Both the position numbers and the translations under genes were made by a program. Below the pieces are notes generated by a model that saw only the letters and a program-made list of their open reading frames with translations, was not told the origin of the DNA and did no database searches. A DNA stretch of 64,000 bases from Muntiacus reevesi (Eukaryota > Chordata > Mammalia > Artiodactyla > Cervidae): NCBI RefSeq assembly GCF_963930625.1, contig NC_089249.1:124652480-124716479 (forward strand), written 5' to 3'. Shown piece after piece: positions 12,030 to 23,085 of the stretch (positions are counted from its first letter, which is position 1; every line of letters starts with the position of its first letter).

Positions 12030-12720
12030 TTGGAAGCGGTGAAACAGAAGATGGCAAGATTAAACATCAACATTTGAGGAATCAGTGAACTAAAATGGAC
12101 TAGGATGGGAGAATTTAACTCAGATGATCATTATATCTACTACTGTGAGCAAGAAATCCTTAGAAGAAACGGAGTAGCCATCATAGTCAACAAACGAGTC
12201 CAAAATGCAGTACTTGGATGTGATCTCAAAAATGACAGAATGATCTCTGTTTGTTACCAAGGCAAACCATTCAATATCACAGTAATCCAAATCTATGCCC
12301 CAACCAGTAATGCTGAAGAAGCTGATGTTGAAAGTTCTATGAAGACCTACAAGACCTTCTAAAACTAACACCCCCCAAAAAAATGTCTTTTTCATTATAG
12401 GGGACTGGAATATAAAGAAGGAAGTCAAGAAACACCTGGAGGAACATGCAAATTTTGCGTTGGAGTACAGAATGAGGCGGGACAATGGCTAATAGGGTTT
12501 TGCCAAGAGAATGCACTGGTGATAGCAAACACCCTCTTCCAAGAACACAAGAGAACTCAACACATGGACATCACCAGGTGATCAACACCAAAATCAGATC
12601 GATTAAATTCTTTGAAGCCAAAGATGGAAAAGCTCTTTACGTTCAGCAAAAACAAGACTGGGAGCTGACTGTGGCTCAGACCATGAACTCCTTATTGCCA
12701 AATTCAGACTTCAATTGAAG
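12030..12720 (+). pseudogene. BovB APE-type endonuclease domain remnant
   Basis: Conceptual translation at 12105-12362 gives a recognisable endonuclease middle part with RNGVAIIVNKRVQNAVLGCD and IQIYAPTSNAEEAD; the next part (GDWN-like, 12400) is in another frame. A one-base deletion near 12333 relative to other BovB copies shifts the frame and ends this piece at 12362. GADCGSDHELL is degraded to sequence split over frames around 12660-12690. No active enzyme is possible. Confidence 0.85.
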
Positions 12721-13559
12721 AAAGTAGGGAAAACCACTAGAAATTCGGGTAGGACCTAAATCAAATCCCTTACGATTATACAGTGGAAGTGAGAAATATT
12801 CAAGGTTCTAGATGTCATAGAATGCCTGATGAACTATGAATGGAGGTTTGTTACATTGTACAGGAGACAGGGATCAAGACCATCCCCAAGAAAAAGAAAT
12901 GAAAAAAAAGCAAAAGAGCTGTCTAAGGAGGCCTTAAAAATAGTTGTGAAAAGAAGAGAAGCAAAAAGAAAAGGAGAAAATTAAAGATAAACCCGTTTGA
13001 ATGCAAAGTTCAAAAGAATAGCAAGGAGTGATAAGAAAGCCTCCCTCAGTGATCAGTGCAAAGAAATAGAGGAAAATAGAATGGGAAAGACCAGAGATCT
13101 CTTCAAGAAAATTAGAGGTGCCAAGGGAAATGTTCCCTTGGTACATTTCACACAAAGATGGGCTCAATAAAGGACAGATTTATAAAGGACAATATAGGAC
13201 AGAAATGGTATGGACCTAACAGATGCAGAAGATATTAAGAAGAGGTGGCAAGAAAAAAAGATTTTCATGACCCAGATAATCAAGATGGCATGATCACTCA
13301 CCTAGAGCCAGACATCCTAGAATGTGAAGTCATGTGGGCCTTAGGAAGTATCGCTAAGAACAAAGCTAGTGGAGGTGATGGAATTCCAGTTGAGCTATTT
13401 TAATCCTAAAAGATGATGCTGTAAAAGTGCTGCACTCAATATGTCAGCAAATTTGGAAAACTCAGCAGTGGCCACAGGACTGAAAAAGGTCAGTTTTCAT
13501 TCCAGAACCTAAAAAAGGCAATGCCAAAAAATGCTCAAACTACTGGACAATCACACTCA

Positions 13560-14092
13560 TCTCACATGCTAATAAAGTAATGCTCAAAATTCTCCAAGTC
13601 AGGCTTCAACAATATGTGAACCATGAACTTCCAGATGTTCAAGCTGGTTTTAGAAAAGGCAGAGGAACCAGAGATCAAATTTCCCACATCCATTGGATTA
13701 TCAAAAAAGCAAGAGAATTCCAGAAAAACATCTATTTCTGCTTTATTGACTATGGCAAAGTGTTTGACCGTGTGGATTACAATAAGCTGTAGAAAATTCT
13801 GAAAGAGATGGGAATACCATACCACCTGACCTACATCTTGAGAAATATGTATGCAGGTCAGGAAGCAACAGTTAGGACTGGACGTGGAACAACAGACTGG
13901 TTCCAAATAGGAAAACAAATACACCAATGCTGTATACTGTCACCCTGCTCATTTAACTTATATGCAGAGTACATCGTGAGAAATGCTGGGCTGGATGAAG
14001 CACAGGCTAGAATGAAGATTGCTGGGACAAATGTCAATAACCTCAGATATGCAGATGACACCAAACTTATGGCAGAAGTGAAGAAGAACTAA
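13560..14092 (+). pseudogene. BovB reverse-transcriptase domain remnant
   Basis: Two adjacent in-frame pieces, 13580-13792 and 13808-14092, are split by one stop codon (TAG at about 13790, where relatives have TGG). The first has PDVQAGFRKGRGTRDQI and motif A as FIDYGKVFD. The second has the ILSP motif and an intact catalytic YADD box at 14048-14059. It shortly runs out at a frameshift (EVKKN at 14080-14090, where relatives read ESEEELKS). Confidence 0.9.
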
Positions 14093-14103
14093 AGAGCCTC
14101 TGG

Positions 14104-14820
14104 ATGAAAGTGAAAGAAGGGATTGAAGAAGTTGGCTTAAAGTTCAACATTCAGAAAACTAAGATCATGTCATCCGGTCCCATCACTTCATGGCAAATAG
14201 ATAGGGAAACAGTGGAAATGGTGACAGACTTTATTTTTCTGGGCTCCAAAATCACTGCAGATGGTGACTGCAGCCTTGAAATTAAAAGATACTTACTCTT
14301 TGGAAGGAAAGTTATGACCAACCTAGACAGCATATTAAAAAGCAGAGACATTACTTTGCCAACAAAGGTCGATCTAGTGAAGGCTATGTTTTTTTCCAGT
14401 AGTCATGTATGGACGTGATAGTTGGACTATAAAGAAAGTTGAGCACTGAAGAATTGATGCTTTTGAACTGTGGTGTTTGAGAAGACTCTTGAGTCTCTTG
14501 GACTGCAAGGAGATCCAACCTGTCCATCCTAAAGGAAATCAGTCCTGAATATTCATTGGAAGGACTGATGTTTAAACTGAAATGCCAGTTTTTTTGGCCA
14601 CCTGATGTGAAGTGCCGACTCAGTTGAAAAGACCCTTATGCTGGGAAAGATTGAAGTTGGGAAGAGAAGGGGACAACAGAGGATGAGATGGTTGGATGGT
14701 ATCACTGACTCAATGGACATGAGTTTGATTAGACTGGGAATTAATGATCAACAGGGAGACCTGGCGTTCTGCTGTTCGTGGGGTCGCAAAAAGTCAGACA
14801 CGGCTGTGCGACTGACCTAA
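14104..14820 (+). pseudogene. BovB ORF2 C-terminal region remnant
   Basis: The piece at 14104-14418 carries the GPITSWQIDRETVEMV and DFIFLGSKITADGDCS stretches found in all BovB copies. A frameshift follows near 14395. The terminal GQQRMRWLDGITDSMDMSL portion is readable at 14638-14820. Function of this C-terminal part in BovB is not clear to me. Confidence 0.85.
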
Positions 14821-14939
14821 ATCCTTGTTTGACATTTATCATCTAATAGATTTTATGCATTTAGAAGACTCTGGGGTTCATGTTGTTGAGAAACACAAAT
14901 CTCATGAAGGAAAGACATTTGTAAATATTTATGCAGTGA

Positions 14940-15136
14940 GATGTCTTTGCTGGTGACTCAGCAGTATAGATTCTGCCTCCCAAAGCAGGAGGGGTAGGAT
15001 TCCTGGGTCAAGATCTCCTGTAGAAGCAAACAACCCATTCCAATATTCTTGCCTGAGAAATCAAATGGACAGAGGATTGTGGCAGGCTACAGTCCATGGG
15101 GTTGCAAAGAGTTGGACCCACGTTAGCAATATATAG
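14940..15136 (+). mobile_element. Bov-tA SINE, copy 1 of 4 in tandem
   Basis: Sense copy with a diverged head (TTTGCTGGTGACTCAGCAGT), core CCAATATTCTTGCCTGAGAA and the GGGGTTGCAAAGAGTTGGAC end. The most diverged of the four neighbouring copies. Confidence 0.88.
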
Positions 15137-15345
15137 GGCTTCCCTCGTAGTTCAACTGGTAAAGACTCTACCAGCAATGCAGAAGACCCGGTTCCGACTC
15201 CGAGGTTGGGAAGATCGCCTGGAAAAAGAAATGGCCACCAACTGCAGTATTCTTGCCTGGAGAATCCCATAGATATACGAGCATGGCAGGCTACAGTTCG
15301 AGCGAGTTGGACACGACTTTGCGACTAAACCGCCATCACCATACA
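15137..15345 (+). mobile_element. Bov-tA SINE, copy 2 of 4
   Basis: Starts GGGCTTCCCTCGTAGTTCAA immediately after copy 1 and ends around GAGTTGGACACGACTTTGCG. Internal B-box-like GGTTCCGACTC is present at about 15189, as expected of the tRNA-derived promoter. Confidence 0.92.
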
Positions 15346-15350
15346 TACAC

Positions 15351-15465
15351 AGCTTCCCTGCTAGTTCGGCTGGATAAGAATCCACCTGCAATGCTGAGAC
15401 TCCATTTTGATTCCTGGGTTGAGATCTCCTGGAGAAGGGGTAGGGTACCCACTCCAGTACTCATG
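15351..15465 (+). mobile_element. Bov-tA SINE, copy 3 of 4, 5' half only
   Basis: Begins AGCTTCCCTGCTAGTTCGGC and breaks off at CCACTCCAGTACTCATGG, where copy 4 starts. No 3' half appears after copy 4. Loss of a 3' end is unusual for a retroposon and suggests a later deletion or recombination between the neighbouring SINEs. Confidence 0.88.
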
Positions 15466-15672
15466 GCCTTCCATGGTGACTCAGATGGTAAAGAATCCAC
15501 CCACAATGCAGGAGATCTGGGTTTGATCTCTTGGTTGGGAGACCCCCTGCAGAGGGGCATGGCAACCCATTCCAGTATTCTTTCCTGGAGAATCTCCATG
15601 GACAGAGGAGCCTGGCAGGCTACAGTCCATGGGGTTGCAGGGTCGGACATGACTGAGCAACTAAGCACAGAA
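15466..15672 (+). mobile_element. Bov-tA SINE, copy 4 of 4
   Basis: Complete sense copy from CCTTCCATGGTGACTCAGAT to GACATGACTGAGCAACTAAG, followed by an (AC)n tail. The long plus- and minus-strand frames at 15253-15743 are read-through of copies 2-4, not a gene. Confidence 0.93.
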
Positions 15673-15687
15673 TACACACACACACAC
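15673..15687 (+). repeat. (AC)n tail of Bov-tA
   Basis: Short AC run directly after the SINE 3' end; likely grew from the SINE tail. Confidence 0.85.
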
Positions 15688-15689
15688 TT

Positions 15690-16349
15690 CTCATGAATTG
15701 AGAAACAAGAGGAGATGAACTTGGATTTTATTGGGTATGCCATATAGGGACATGATACTTAGAAGTACTATAGCTGCCATGCATCACTACAGACAGCTAT
15801 CCTGAGGACTATGCTTCCATGCTGAAGATATCAGACTACAGAGTCGAGAAGAAAATGGACCCCTGATAATATCTCTGACCAAGTAAGTTAACCAATCAAA
15901 GAAAATTCTTATTTTTTTCTCATTATGTGAAAATGTGCTAATAGTTTAAGTTAATTTGAGTTGATGAGCTATTATTTGCCATTGAGGCCAGCTGAATTGA
16001 TATAATGGCCTGTGCTTCATTAGCTTCTTTTACTATTTTATTCTCTTTAGAATATGTTATTCAAATATCAAAAGTATCCCTATTATTTTCAGTTTCTTCA
16101 TTTGTAGTTCTTGGGTTTAATCCAAGGTTTAGAATTTGGTATCAGTATTCTTAGAGAATCACAGATGTTGTAAACAAACACTACACTGAATTTTTTATGC
16201 TGCATTTGTCAGGTAATATACTATCTACTTTTGTTAATAAATAACCATCAGCATTTAGATTAATCTGATATGTACACAGAATATATTTTGCTCTCTTGTT
16301 ATTTTGCTTTATCATGTGACTTTATTGTTTTTTAACTGAGCTTGGCATT
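15690..16349. other. Unique AT-rich sequence
   Basis: Nothing recognised; no plausible coding frame. Confidence 0.5.
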
Positions 16350-16445
16350 TACATTCCCATTTTACAAATGACAAAGTGAGGCATAAAGAGATAACCTAAT
16401 GTATAATTTAGCATTGACACTTGAGCCAAGTTTATTAATATAATA
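16350..16445 (+). mobile_element. MIR-like SINE fragment
   Basis: CCCATTTTACAAATGACAAAGTGAGGCATAAAGAGAT-type sequence (from about 16356) matches the MIR landmark CCCATTTTACAGATGAGGAA followed by ACTGAGGCACAGAGAG. A short and old fragment. Confidence 0.55.
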
Positions 16446-16821
16446 GACTATGTACAGGTCTGATGTATACCAATGGTTTTTAGTTTCATATTCAATGTTA
16501 TTGCTGCAGGAATACTTTTTGTGTATCCATCTGTAATAGACATATGCAAGCACATGTCTACATGTACACACATATTGGCTTTCAAAGTTTGATACCATTA
16601 TGAACATCAGAAAATATTCAGTGATTCTTTAATATATATAAAGTAAGAGGCTTGATGGTGTACTCATGTTGTATCAGCATACTATAAAAATAATCGGCTT
16701 TAGTGTTTAGTTCTTTAAGTTCAGCATTTTATTTTGTGTAACATTTATTCTATGTAGGAGAGAAAATTTTAAACCATTAAAAATCATTATCATGGTAATA
16801 AAAATCATGGAAATATGTTTT
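16446..16821. other. Unique AT-rich sequence
   Basis: No feature seen apart from generic AT-rich sequence up to the L1 insertion site. Confidence 0.5.
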
Positions 16822-16827
16822 AAAACA

Positions 16828-17019
16828 AAAGTGTGTTCCTTCTATTCCTGCTTTCTGGAGAGTTTTAATCATAAATGAGTGTTGAATTTTGTCAAAGGCT
16901 TTCTCTGCATCTATTGAGATAATCATATGGTTTTTATCTTTCAATTTGTTAATGTGGTGTATTACGTTGATTGATTTGCGGATATTAAAGAATCCTTGCA
17001 TTCCTGGGATAAAGCCCAC
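16828..17019 (-). pseudogene. L1 ORF2 reverse-transcriptase fragment (inverted part)
   Basis: Minus-strand translation gives INVIHHINKLKDKNHMIISI followed by DAEKAFDKIQH, the L1 RT motif A region, and ends with LQKAGIEG. About 60 codons, no start or end of its own; part of the twin-primed insertion. Confidence 0.88.
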
Positions 17020-17148
17020 TTTGGGATGGGGAATACGTGTAACTATATGGCTGATTCATGTCAATGTATGACAAAACCCACTGAAATGTTGTAAAGTGAT
17101 TGGCCTCCAACTAATAAAATAATATTTAAAAAAAAAAAAAAAAAAAAA
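16832..17148 (+). mobile_element. L1 insertion with 5' inversion (twin priming)
   Basis: Left part (to about 17019) is L1 ORF2 RT sequence in antisense. Right part (17020-17148) is the L1 3' terminus in sense, with GGCTGATTCATGTCAATGTA and a 21-bp A tail at 17128-17148. Both lie between one duplication: AAAAGTGTG at 16827-16835 and at 17145-17153. The left site is preceded by TTTT/AAAA, the L1 endonuclease preference. This is the classic signature of twin priming, so both parts come from one insertion event. Confidence 0.88.
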
Positions 17149-17153
17149 GTGTG

Positions 17154-19765
17154 GAGATAAGCATAATATATTGTAAGTCTACAATATCAAGTATAGATTT
17201 GCATAGTAGAACTGAAAGATAATTTACAATAAAATTATCTGCCACAGGAATTTATAGTGTTTTTTCACATTTTCATCAATATTCATTTTAACAGTGTCAA
17301 TTATTTGGAAACCATAAATACAATCTAATATTTTATTATAGATAATTTCCTGGTTAACAGTGGTCTTACACTTTGCAAATGAGTAACAGTGAAATTAGGT
17401 AACCTGTTTTCCATTTTAAAAAAGGAAACAACTCAAACCAAAGTGGCATTTTGGTGGTACCTGCACATTCAATGTAGATTTTAGAATTTAACTGGAAAAT
17501 CTGAAAAAAAAACATTAACAGCCTCATTGGACATTTGAGGCCTCTGAGTCCTTAATCCTACCACAGTTCGCCACCCTCTTTCCACTTAAGATAATCTGCA
17601 TAATCACTTAAATTCTCCACTCAGTCTCTTCCTATATGTCTTACTGATCAACTATTCTGGAAAGTAGATTTCCTGAAGACATGATTACTTTTATTTTATA
17701 AATCCTTGAGATTGCATTTATTCAGAATAAAGATTATAGCTGACACTACATGACACCAAACTATGGATTAGATACAAGGAGAAGAAAATAGGGGAATAGG
17801 AAGATAAATGCTATATTAATGGTCATGTTATCTTTTACCCTCAGCTCCTGCATTTATTTCTAATTGTTCCCGAGGTGGTGGAGTTTGAAAATTCACTTTC
17901 ACTAATCTGTGTTTGTCAGAAATCAAGAAGCTCTGACCTTCAAAATTCTCCTAAGACCTTTTTTTCTTATTACTGAAACATAGCCATTTTTCCAATCCTC
18001 CACAGAGGAGGCCAGGTTGATCAGACTCCCAAATCAAATTATAGAATAAACAAAATACTTAATATAACTTTGAACATCCTCAGAAATATTTACTGCTATT
18101 ACTTGTAGAAGGCAAATAAATCTCTGTATACTATCAACAGATTTTAAGATTTTTAGATACTAATAAAATCTCAGCTTCTGTTTCAATATTTTGAGACATT
18201 TTTAATAGAAAATGATCAGTTGTCAATGAGTATTTATAATACACCTAGTCTTTGTCTCTGCTGAAGACTGTGAATGAATGTTCCATTGAAGTAGACAGTA
18301 GATGTGTCTTCAAGGAACCATGTACTCTCCTGTGGATGTTTAATATAGGCTAACCAGGTGTAAAAAATGACTGGAAAGGGAGCTAACTTCAAAAGTTTGG
18401 AAATGGAGAGAATTCAAGATAACATGATCTTGTTTTCTTTAAAATGAGTAGCAGATTCAGAGTTGAAATTTTTAGTGTAGGATATGACACATAGACTATA
18501 CCATATTTATGATATATATATCATATTTAAGCTACTTTCTTTATAATGAATACTAGTGAAAGAAACACCATAATCTTAACTAATTTCTTCTTTATTTTCA
18601 TAGGATGTTATATTAACTATGGTTAAATATATGGGAGGTAAATTGACATATTAATAGTCTTTTCAGGACTATCTTGGTTGTGGCTAGAATGAAATTTAAA
18701 AAGGATATGAGAAGCAGACCAATTATAATAAATAAATAAAAATGAAAAGGATATGAGAACAAGAGTTGAGTAAGCTCCTAACCATAAGGAACAAAATTTC
18801 AGCCTGACTTAAAGCCATAAAAACTTTGTAGTTGGATAAGCAGTGTAAAGAACTAATAATAGAACAATTTTAGGTTATACTTAATATTACTTTTTGCTAC
18901 TTGCCACTCCTTTACAGAATGTTTTACTTGAGAGCAAAGTATTGTAAAATTTAATACCCTATTCAGAACGTATATGGATTTCCATTTTTCCTCTACTGAT
19001 TCCATGAAGTTGCTGATGTTTTTATCAAGATGTCTCACTTCACCATCAAATATATGTACTGTAATTGAGTTGTTGAAAAATATGCAGGAGCAGGTATTGT
19101 ATAATTAGCAAATAATACTAAATAAAATACTTGAAGAAATATCAAATGATAGTTCAGATTATTTTAAATGCAAATAAAGATTATCATATATACCCTGAGT
19201 CACATATACTACACATATATAAAATGTATATATATACATATGAGTGTTTATTAATATATTTTAGCTTAGATTAAACAATGTTTTATAGATTAAATAGTGG
19301 TTCAAAGAAACCTTGGAAAGACAACATTAATAACGATTCTTTCTAAAAGTATTACTTTAAAAATACAAAATAAAACATGCAAGATTTTAGAAACCCAAAG
19401 CTGAAGAATTGACCTTACAGAATTAAGGGCTCTTTACATAAATTTATGTCTAAGTTATAAAAATATTTGCAAAAATTTAAATATTTTATACACTGTCAGC
19501 AGGAGAAAATCAGTTTTAATAGCTGAAATCAAATTTCTATTATACTTTGACTTTTATTTGAATATTTATCCATACATTTTTAAGTTTTAAAAGTTTATCC
19601 AAAAAACTCACATTTTAATAAATCACCCATAATTTCACTATTATTGTGCTAATTTTGGTGACTTTCTCCATATAGTCTTTTAATGTTTATTTTATACATA
19701 ATAAATCACAGAATGTGTATCTTTTTTTCATATTACTATACTCATTTTCAATTATAATTTCTCCA
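17154..19765. other. Unique AT-rich sequence, 2.6 kb
   Basis: No gene. Short TA-rich stretches at about 18508-18528 and 19209-19245. A weak L2-like resemblance near 17640-17720 (AAGTAGATTTCCTGAAGACA) is not strong enough to call. Confidence 0.5.
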
Positions 19766-20992
19766 AGCCAGGCTTCAGCAATATGTGAACCGAGAACTTC
19801 CAGATGTTTAAGCTGGTTTTAGAAAAGGCAGAGGAACCAGAGATCAAATTGCCAATATCCTCTGAATCATCGAAAAAGCAAGAGAGTTCCAGAAAAACAT
19901 CTATTTCTGCTGTATTGACTACGCCAAACCCTTCGACTGTGTGGATCACAATAAACTGTGGAAAATTCTGAAGGAGATGGGAATACCAGACCACCTGACC
20001 TGCCTCTTGAGAAACCTGTATGAAGGTCAGGAAGCAACAGTTAGAACTGGACATGGAACAGACTGGTTCCAAATAGGAAAAGGAGTATGTCAAGGCTGTA
20101 TATTGTCACCCTGTTTATTTAACTTATATGCAGAGTACATCATGAGAAACGTTAGGGTGGAAGAAGCACAAGCTGTAATCAAGAATTGCCAGGAGAAATA
20201 TCAATAACCTCAGATATGCAGATGATACCAGCCTTATGGCAGAAAGTGAAGAGGAACTAAAGAGCCTATTGATGAAAGTGAAAGAGGAGAGTGAAAAAGT
20301 TGGCTTAAAGCTCAACATTCAGGAAACCAAGATCATGGCTTCTGGTCCCATCACCTCATGGGAAATAGATGGGGAGACAGTGGAAACAGTGTCAGACTTT
20401 ATATTTTTGGGCTCCAAAATCACTGCAGATGGTGACTGCAGTCATGAAATTAAAAGACGCTTACTCCTTGGAAGGAAAGTTATGACCAACCTAGACAGCA
20501 TATTAAAAAGCAGAGACATTACTTTGCCAACAAAGGTCTGTCTAGTCAAGGCCATGGTTTTTCCAGTGGTCATGTATGGATGTGAGAGTTGGACTCTAAA
20601 GAAAGCTGAGTGCCGAAGAATTGATGCTTTTGAAGTGTGCTGTGGGAGAAGACTCTTGAGAGTCCCTTGGACTGCAAGGAGATCCAACCAGTCCATCCTA
20701 AAGGAGCTCAGTCCAGGGTGTCCATTGGAAGGACTGATGCCGAAGCTGAAACGTCAGTACTTTGGCCACGTCATGAGAAGAGTCGACTCATTGGAAAAGA
20801 CCCTGATGCTGGGAGGGCTTGGGGGCAGGAGGAGAAGGGGACGACAGAGGATAAGATGGCATCACCAACTCGATGGGCATGAGTTGAGTAAACTCCGGGA
20901 GTTGGTGATGGACAGGGAGGCCTGGTGTGCTGCAATTCATGGGGTCACAATGAGTCGGACAGGGCTTAGTGACTGAACTGAACTGACTGAAC
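19766..20992 (+). mobile_element. BovB LINE, 5'-truncated at the RT, sense
   Basis: Starts inside the RT (QARLQQYVN region) and runs to the 3' end, GACTGAACTGAACTGACTGA at about 20971. It is one of the better-preserved copies: a few stops (20-bp region near 19809 CAA to TAA; 19864 to TGA), one in-frame 3-bp deletion near 20059, and a one-base insertion near 20185. The ending is the younger GAACTGAACTGA type. Confidence 0.95.
20203..20976 (+). pseudogene. BovB ORF2 C-terminal half, long open frame
   Basis: An open frame of 246 codons from the first ATG (20236), extending upstream in the same frame through YADD (20215-20226) to about 20203. Stretches in order: ESEEELKSLLMKVKEESEKV, GPITSWEIDGETVETV, DFIFLGSKITADGDCSHEI, SWTLKKAECRRIDAFEV, RVPWTARRSNQSILKE, RGRQRIRW. 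Other BovB copies are cut in this interval by stops or frameshifts, so this one is comparatively young. It lacks endonuclease and most of the RT fingers, so it is not functional. Confidence 0.9.
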
Positions 20993-21429
20993 ATAGACTA
21001 CGCTGCATTTTTGGCCTTCAAAATCATACCATTAAATGGCTGAATAAACATGATAATTATTTATATAATGACTTTCTAAATTAATAATTAACTCAAATCA
21101 ACATGACTGTACTTGATTTCATTTAATCAAAGCAGAGTCTAGCCTTGGGATATATTAAGTATAGAATATTTAGTGAATATCTATACAAAGTTTTGTAGGG
21201 CTTTCATTAAAAGGTAGCATGGTTCAAGGATTAATAATCTGACTCTAAAATCATAAAATGTAGGACTTTGTTGCTAACTTCATGGCTGTGGTCCCAGCAT
21301 CTACGTAATTTGGTACTGCAATGCATAAAGTTGGAAAATTCCATCCCTATATGTATTAAATATTAGCATAATAACACATCATGGCATTGAGGTTTCAGTT
21401 GCAACCTCTGAGTCATGGAGAGTTGGGTT
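20993..21429. other. Unique AT-rich sequence
   Basis: No gene or repeat recognised. Confidence 0.5.
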
Positions 21430-21625
21430 GAGTTTTTATATTGATTGCTCTACTTACTAGTTTTATTACATTGAATGAGTAAGCTCACCTCTCTGAGTCT
21501 CATTTTTCTCATCTGTTAGATCAGAAAAATAAAATAATTAACACAGTGGGGTTTTATTTGTCAAATGATATAATCTCTGTAAAGCAATTAGAGTGAGTGA
21601 CACATGATAAAAGCTGAGACTTTAG
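21430..21625 (-). mobile_element. MIR SINE, antisense
   Basis: The plus strand shows the MIR reverse landmarks in order: TTACTAGTTTTATTACATTG, CACCTCTCTGAGTCTCATTT, TCATCTGTTAGATCAGAAAA, and TCTCTGTAAAGCAATTAG. It ends near a GTA-rich stretch (21628-21655). Confidence 0.75.
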
Positions 21626-21657
21626 CAGTAGTTATAGTAGTAACAGTAGTTATATAA

Positions 21658-21849
21658 TGGTTTAATCACTGTCGTGTCTGACTCTTTTAACCCCATGGAC
21701 TATAGTCCACCATGCTCCTCTGTCCATGCAATTTTCTAGGCAAGAATACTGGAGTGGATTGCCGTTTCCTTCTCGAGGGGTTCTTCCTGACCCAGGGATT
21801 GACCCGGGTCTCCTGCATTGCAGGCAGATTCTCTGCCATCTGAGCCACT
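21658..21849 (-). mobile_element. Bov-tA SINE, antisense, host of a nested Bov-A2
   Basis: Complete antisense Bov-tA from CACTGTCGTGTCTGACTCTT to TGCCATCTGAGCCACT. Its head (TGAGCCACT, 21841-21849) was the target of the Bov-A2 at 21850-22117; a second copy of TGAGCCACT lies at 22118-22126. Confidence 0.93.
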
Positions 21850-22117
21850 GCTGCTGCTGCTAAGTCGCTTCAGTCATTTCTGACTCTGTGCAACCCCATA
21901 GACGGCAGCCCACCAGGCGCCTCTTTCCCTGGGATTCTCCAGGCAAGAATATTGGAGTGGGTTGCTATTTCCTTCTCCAATGCATGCATGCATGTTAAGT
22001 TACTTCAGTTGTGTCCAACTCTGTGCGACCCTAAGGACAGCAGTCCACCAGGTTCCTCTGTTCATGGGATTCTCTAGACAAGAATAATGGAGTGGGTTGC
22101 CATTTTCCTTTTCCATA
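21850..22117 (-). mobile_element. Bov-A2 dimeric SINE, antisense, nested
   Basis: Two similar monomers in antisense: 21850-21985 and about 21995-22117. Each has AACTCTGTGCGACCC-type and GATTCTCCAGGCAAGAA-type segments. It starts with the (GCT)n run typical of Bov-A2. TSD TGAGCCACT (21841-21849 and 22118-22126) bounds it inside the Bov-tA head. Confidence 0.93.
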
Positions 22118-22309
22118 TGAGCCACTAGAGAAGTAGTAGTTAAATTAGCAAGAGTAGTAATAGTACAAATCAATAAATATTGGTATTTCCATACTGAATG
22201 TTTTTTACATTTGTCAATAATGCATCAAGTAATTTTTAAAATTCTATGTTGTGTTTTGAGAATTGGTTGCATTTTAATTATTTTTATGAATGCCATTACA
22301 TGCTTTATG

Positions 22310-22470
22310 AACTGTAGCTCACCACTCCTTGGTCCATGGAATTCTCCAGGCAAGAATATTAGAGTGGGTTGCTCTTTCCACCTCTAGGGGATCTTCCCAA
22401 CCTAAGGGTCAAACCCAGGTCTCCTGCACTGTAGGCAGATTCTTTATTGTCTGAGCCACCAGGGAAGCAC
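22310..22470 (-). mobile_element. Bov-tA SINE, antisense, missing its 3' end
   Basis: Begins in the middle (ATGAACTGTAGCTCACCACT) and ends with the tRNA-like head GTCTGAGCCACCAGGGAAGC. The BovB-like 3' end (which would be on the left) is mostly missing. Confidence 0.9.
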
Positions 22471-23085
22471 AAAATATTTTACCAGGATTTAAACAGATTC
22501 TTATTCTAGTCTTTCATGGCTGTTGAGAGAAGTGATTCCTGCTTGAGGTCAAATCAGGCAATAAAAAAAGACTTTCAGTAAATTTGAATATATAATGGCT
22601 AAACTTACAGTAGAATTATTTTTAAGTTCATATCTTAATATATTATTTCCAAACTATGTTAAAATATTCATTGTAGAAGATTCAGCCATTTTCCTCTAAC
22701 ACACCGGTATCACTAATCTCATTCTTGTTTATAATGCTTTATTAGTCAATGTATGTATTCATAAACTTGACCTCAAGTCAGTTGATACATTCATGAGATG
22801 AGATTCAAAAGATATACAACTGTACCTATACATTTACAGTAGAAAATGGACATCACTATGTATACTGAATTCTGAACATGATTTAAGCAAGTGCTGTCCT
22901 TCAAACTCTGGTGTGCATGCTCTCAGTCCCCAGGGACCATTTACTAATTTTATGCAAGTGCCATCCTTAGGCACTGTCTGAAAGCTCCAGATGAGTTTTG
23001 TGTTTTCTCCTCTGTGTCCTCTCATCACTTTGTTCATAGCACTATCATAACCCTGTCTGCATTTTCTCTTTTCCTTTTTCTTTTT
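22471..23085. other. Unique AT-rich sequence
   Basis: No gene. The 67-codon minus-strand frame at 22834-23037 has no recognisable domain. Confidence 0.5.

Larger units (their letters stand above)
10735..14828 (+). mobile_element. Near full-length BovB LINE (RTE clade), sense
   Basis: The only BovB copy here with a recognisable 5' UTR (from GGACATGTGCTCATCTTCTC near 10753), endonuclease, linker, RT and 3' end in order, about 4.1 kb. BovB moves by target-primed reverse transcription using an APE-type endonuclease and an RT. The reading frame is broken many times (see separate entries), so it cannot move by itself. It inserted at the end of an antisense L1M, and its 3' end is GTCAGACACGGCTGTGCGAC-like. 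Confidence 0.93.

Noticed and set aside
14940..15672. Regularly spaced repeats as a CRISPR-like array
   Set aside because: The units are whole Bov-tA SINEs of about 200 bp in a mammalian genome; there are no spacers or cas genes.
15253..15743. 147- and 135-codon frames on opposite strands
   Set aside because: Read-through of adjacent Bov-tA SINEs; opposite frames over the same repeats.
17640..17720. L2-like 3' end
   Set aside because: Only one short stretch resembles L2; too diverged to support.
20236..20976. 246-codon open frame as a possible host gene
   Set aside because: Its whole length matches the C-terminal half of BovB ORF2 seen in many other copies in the window.
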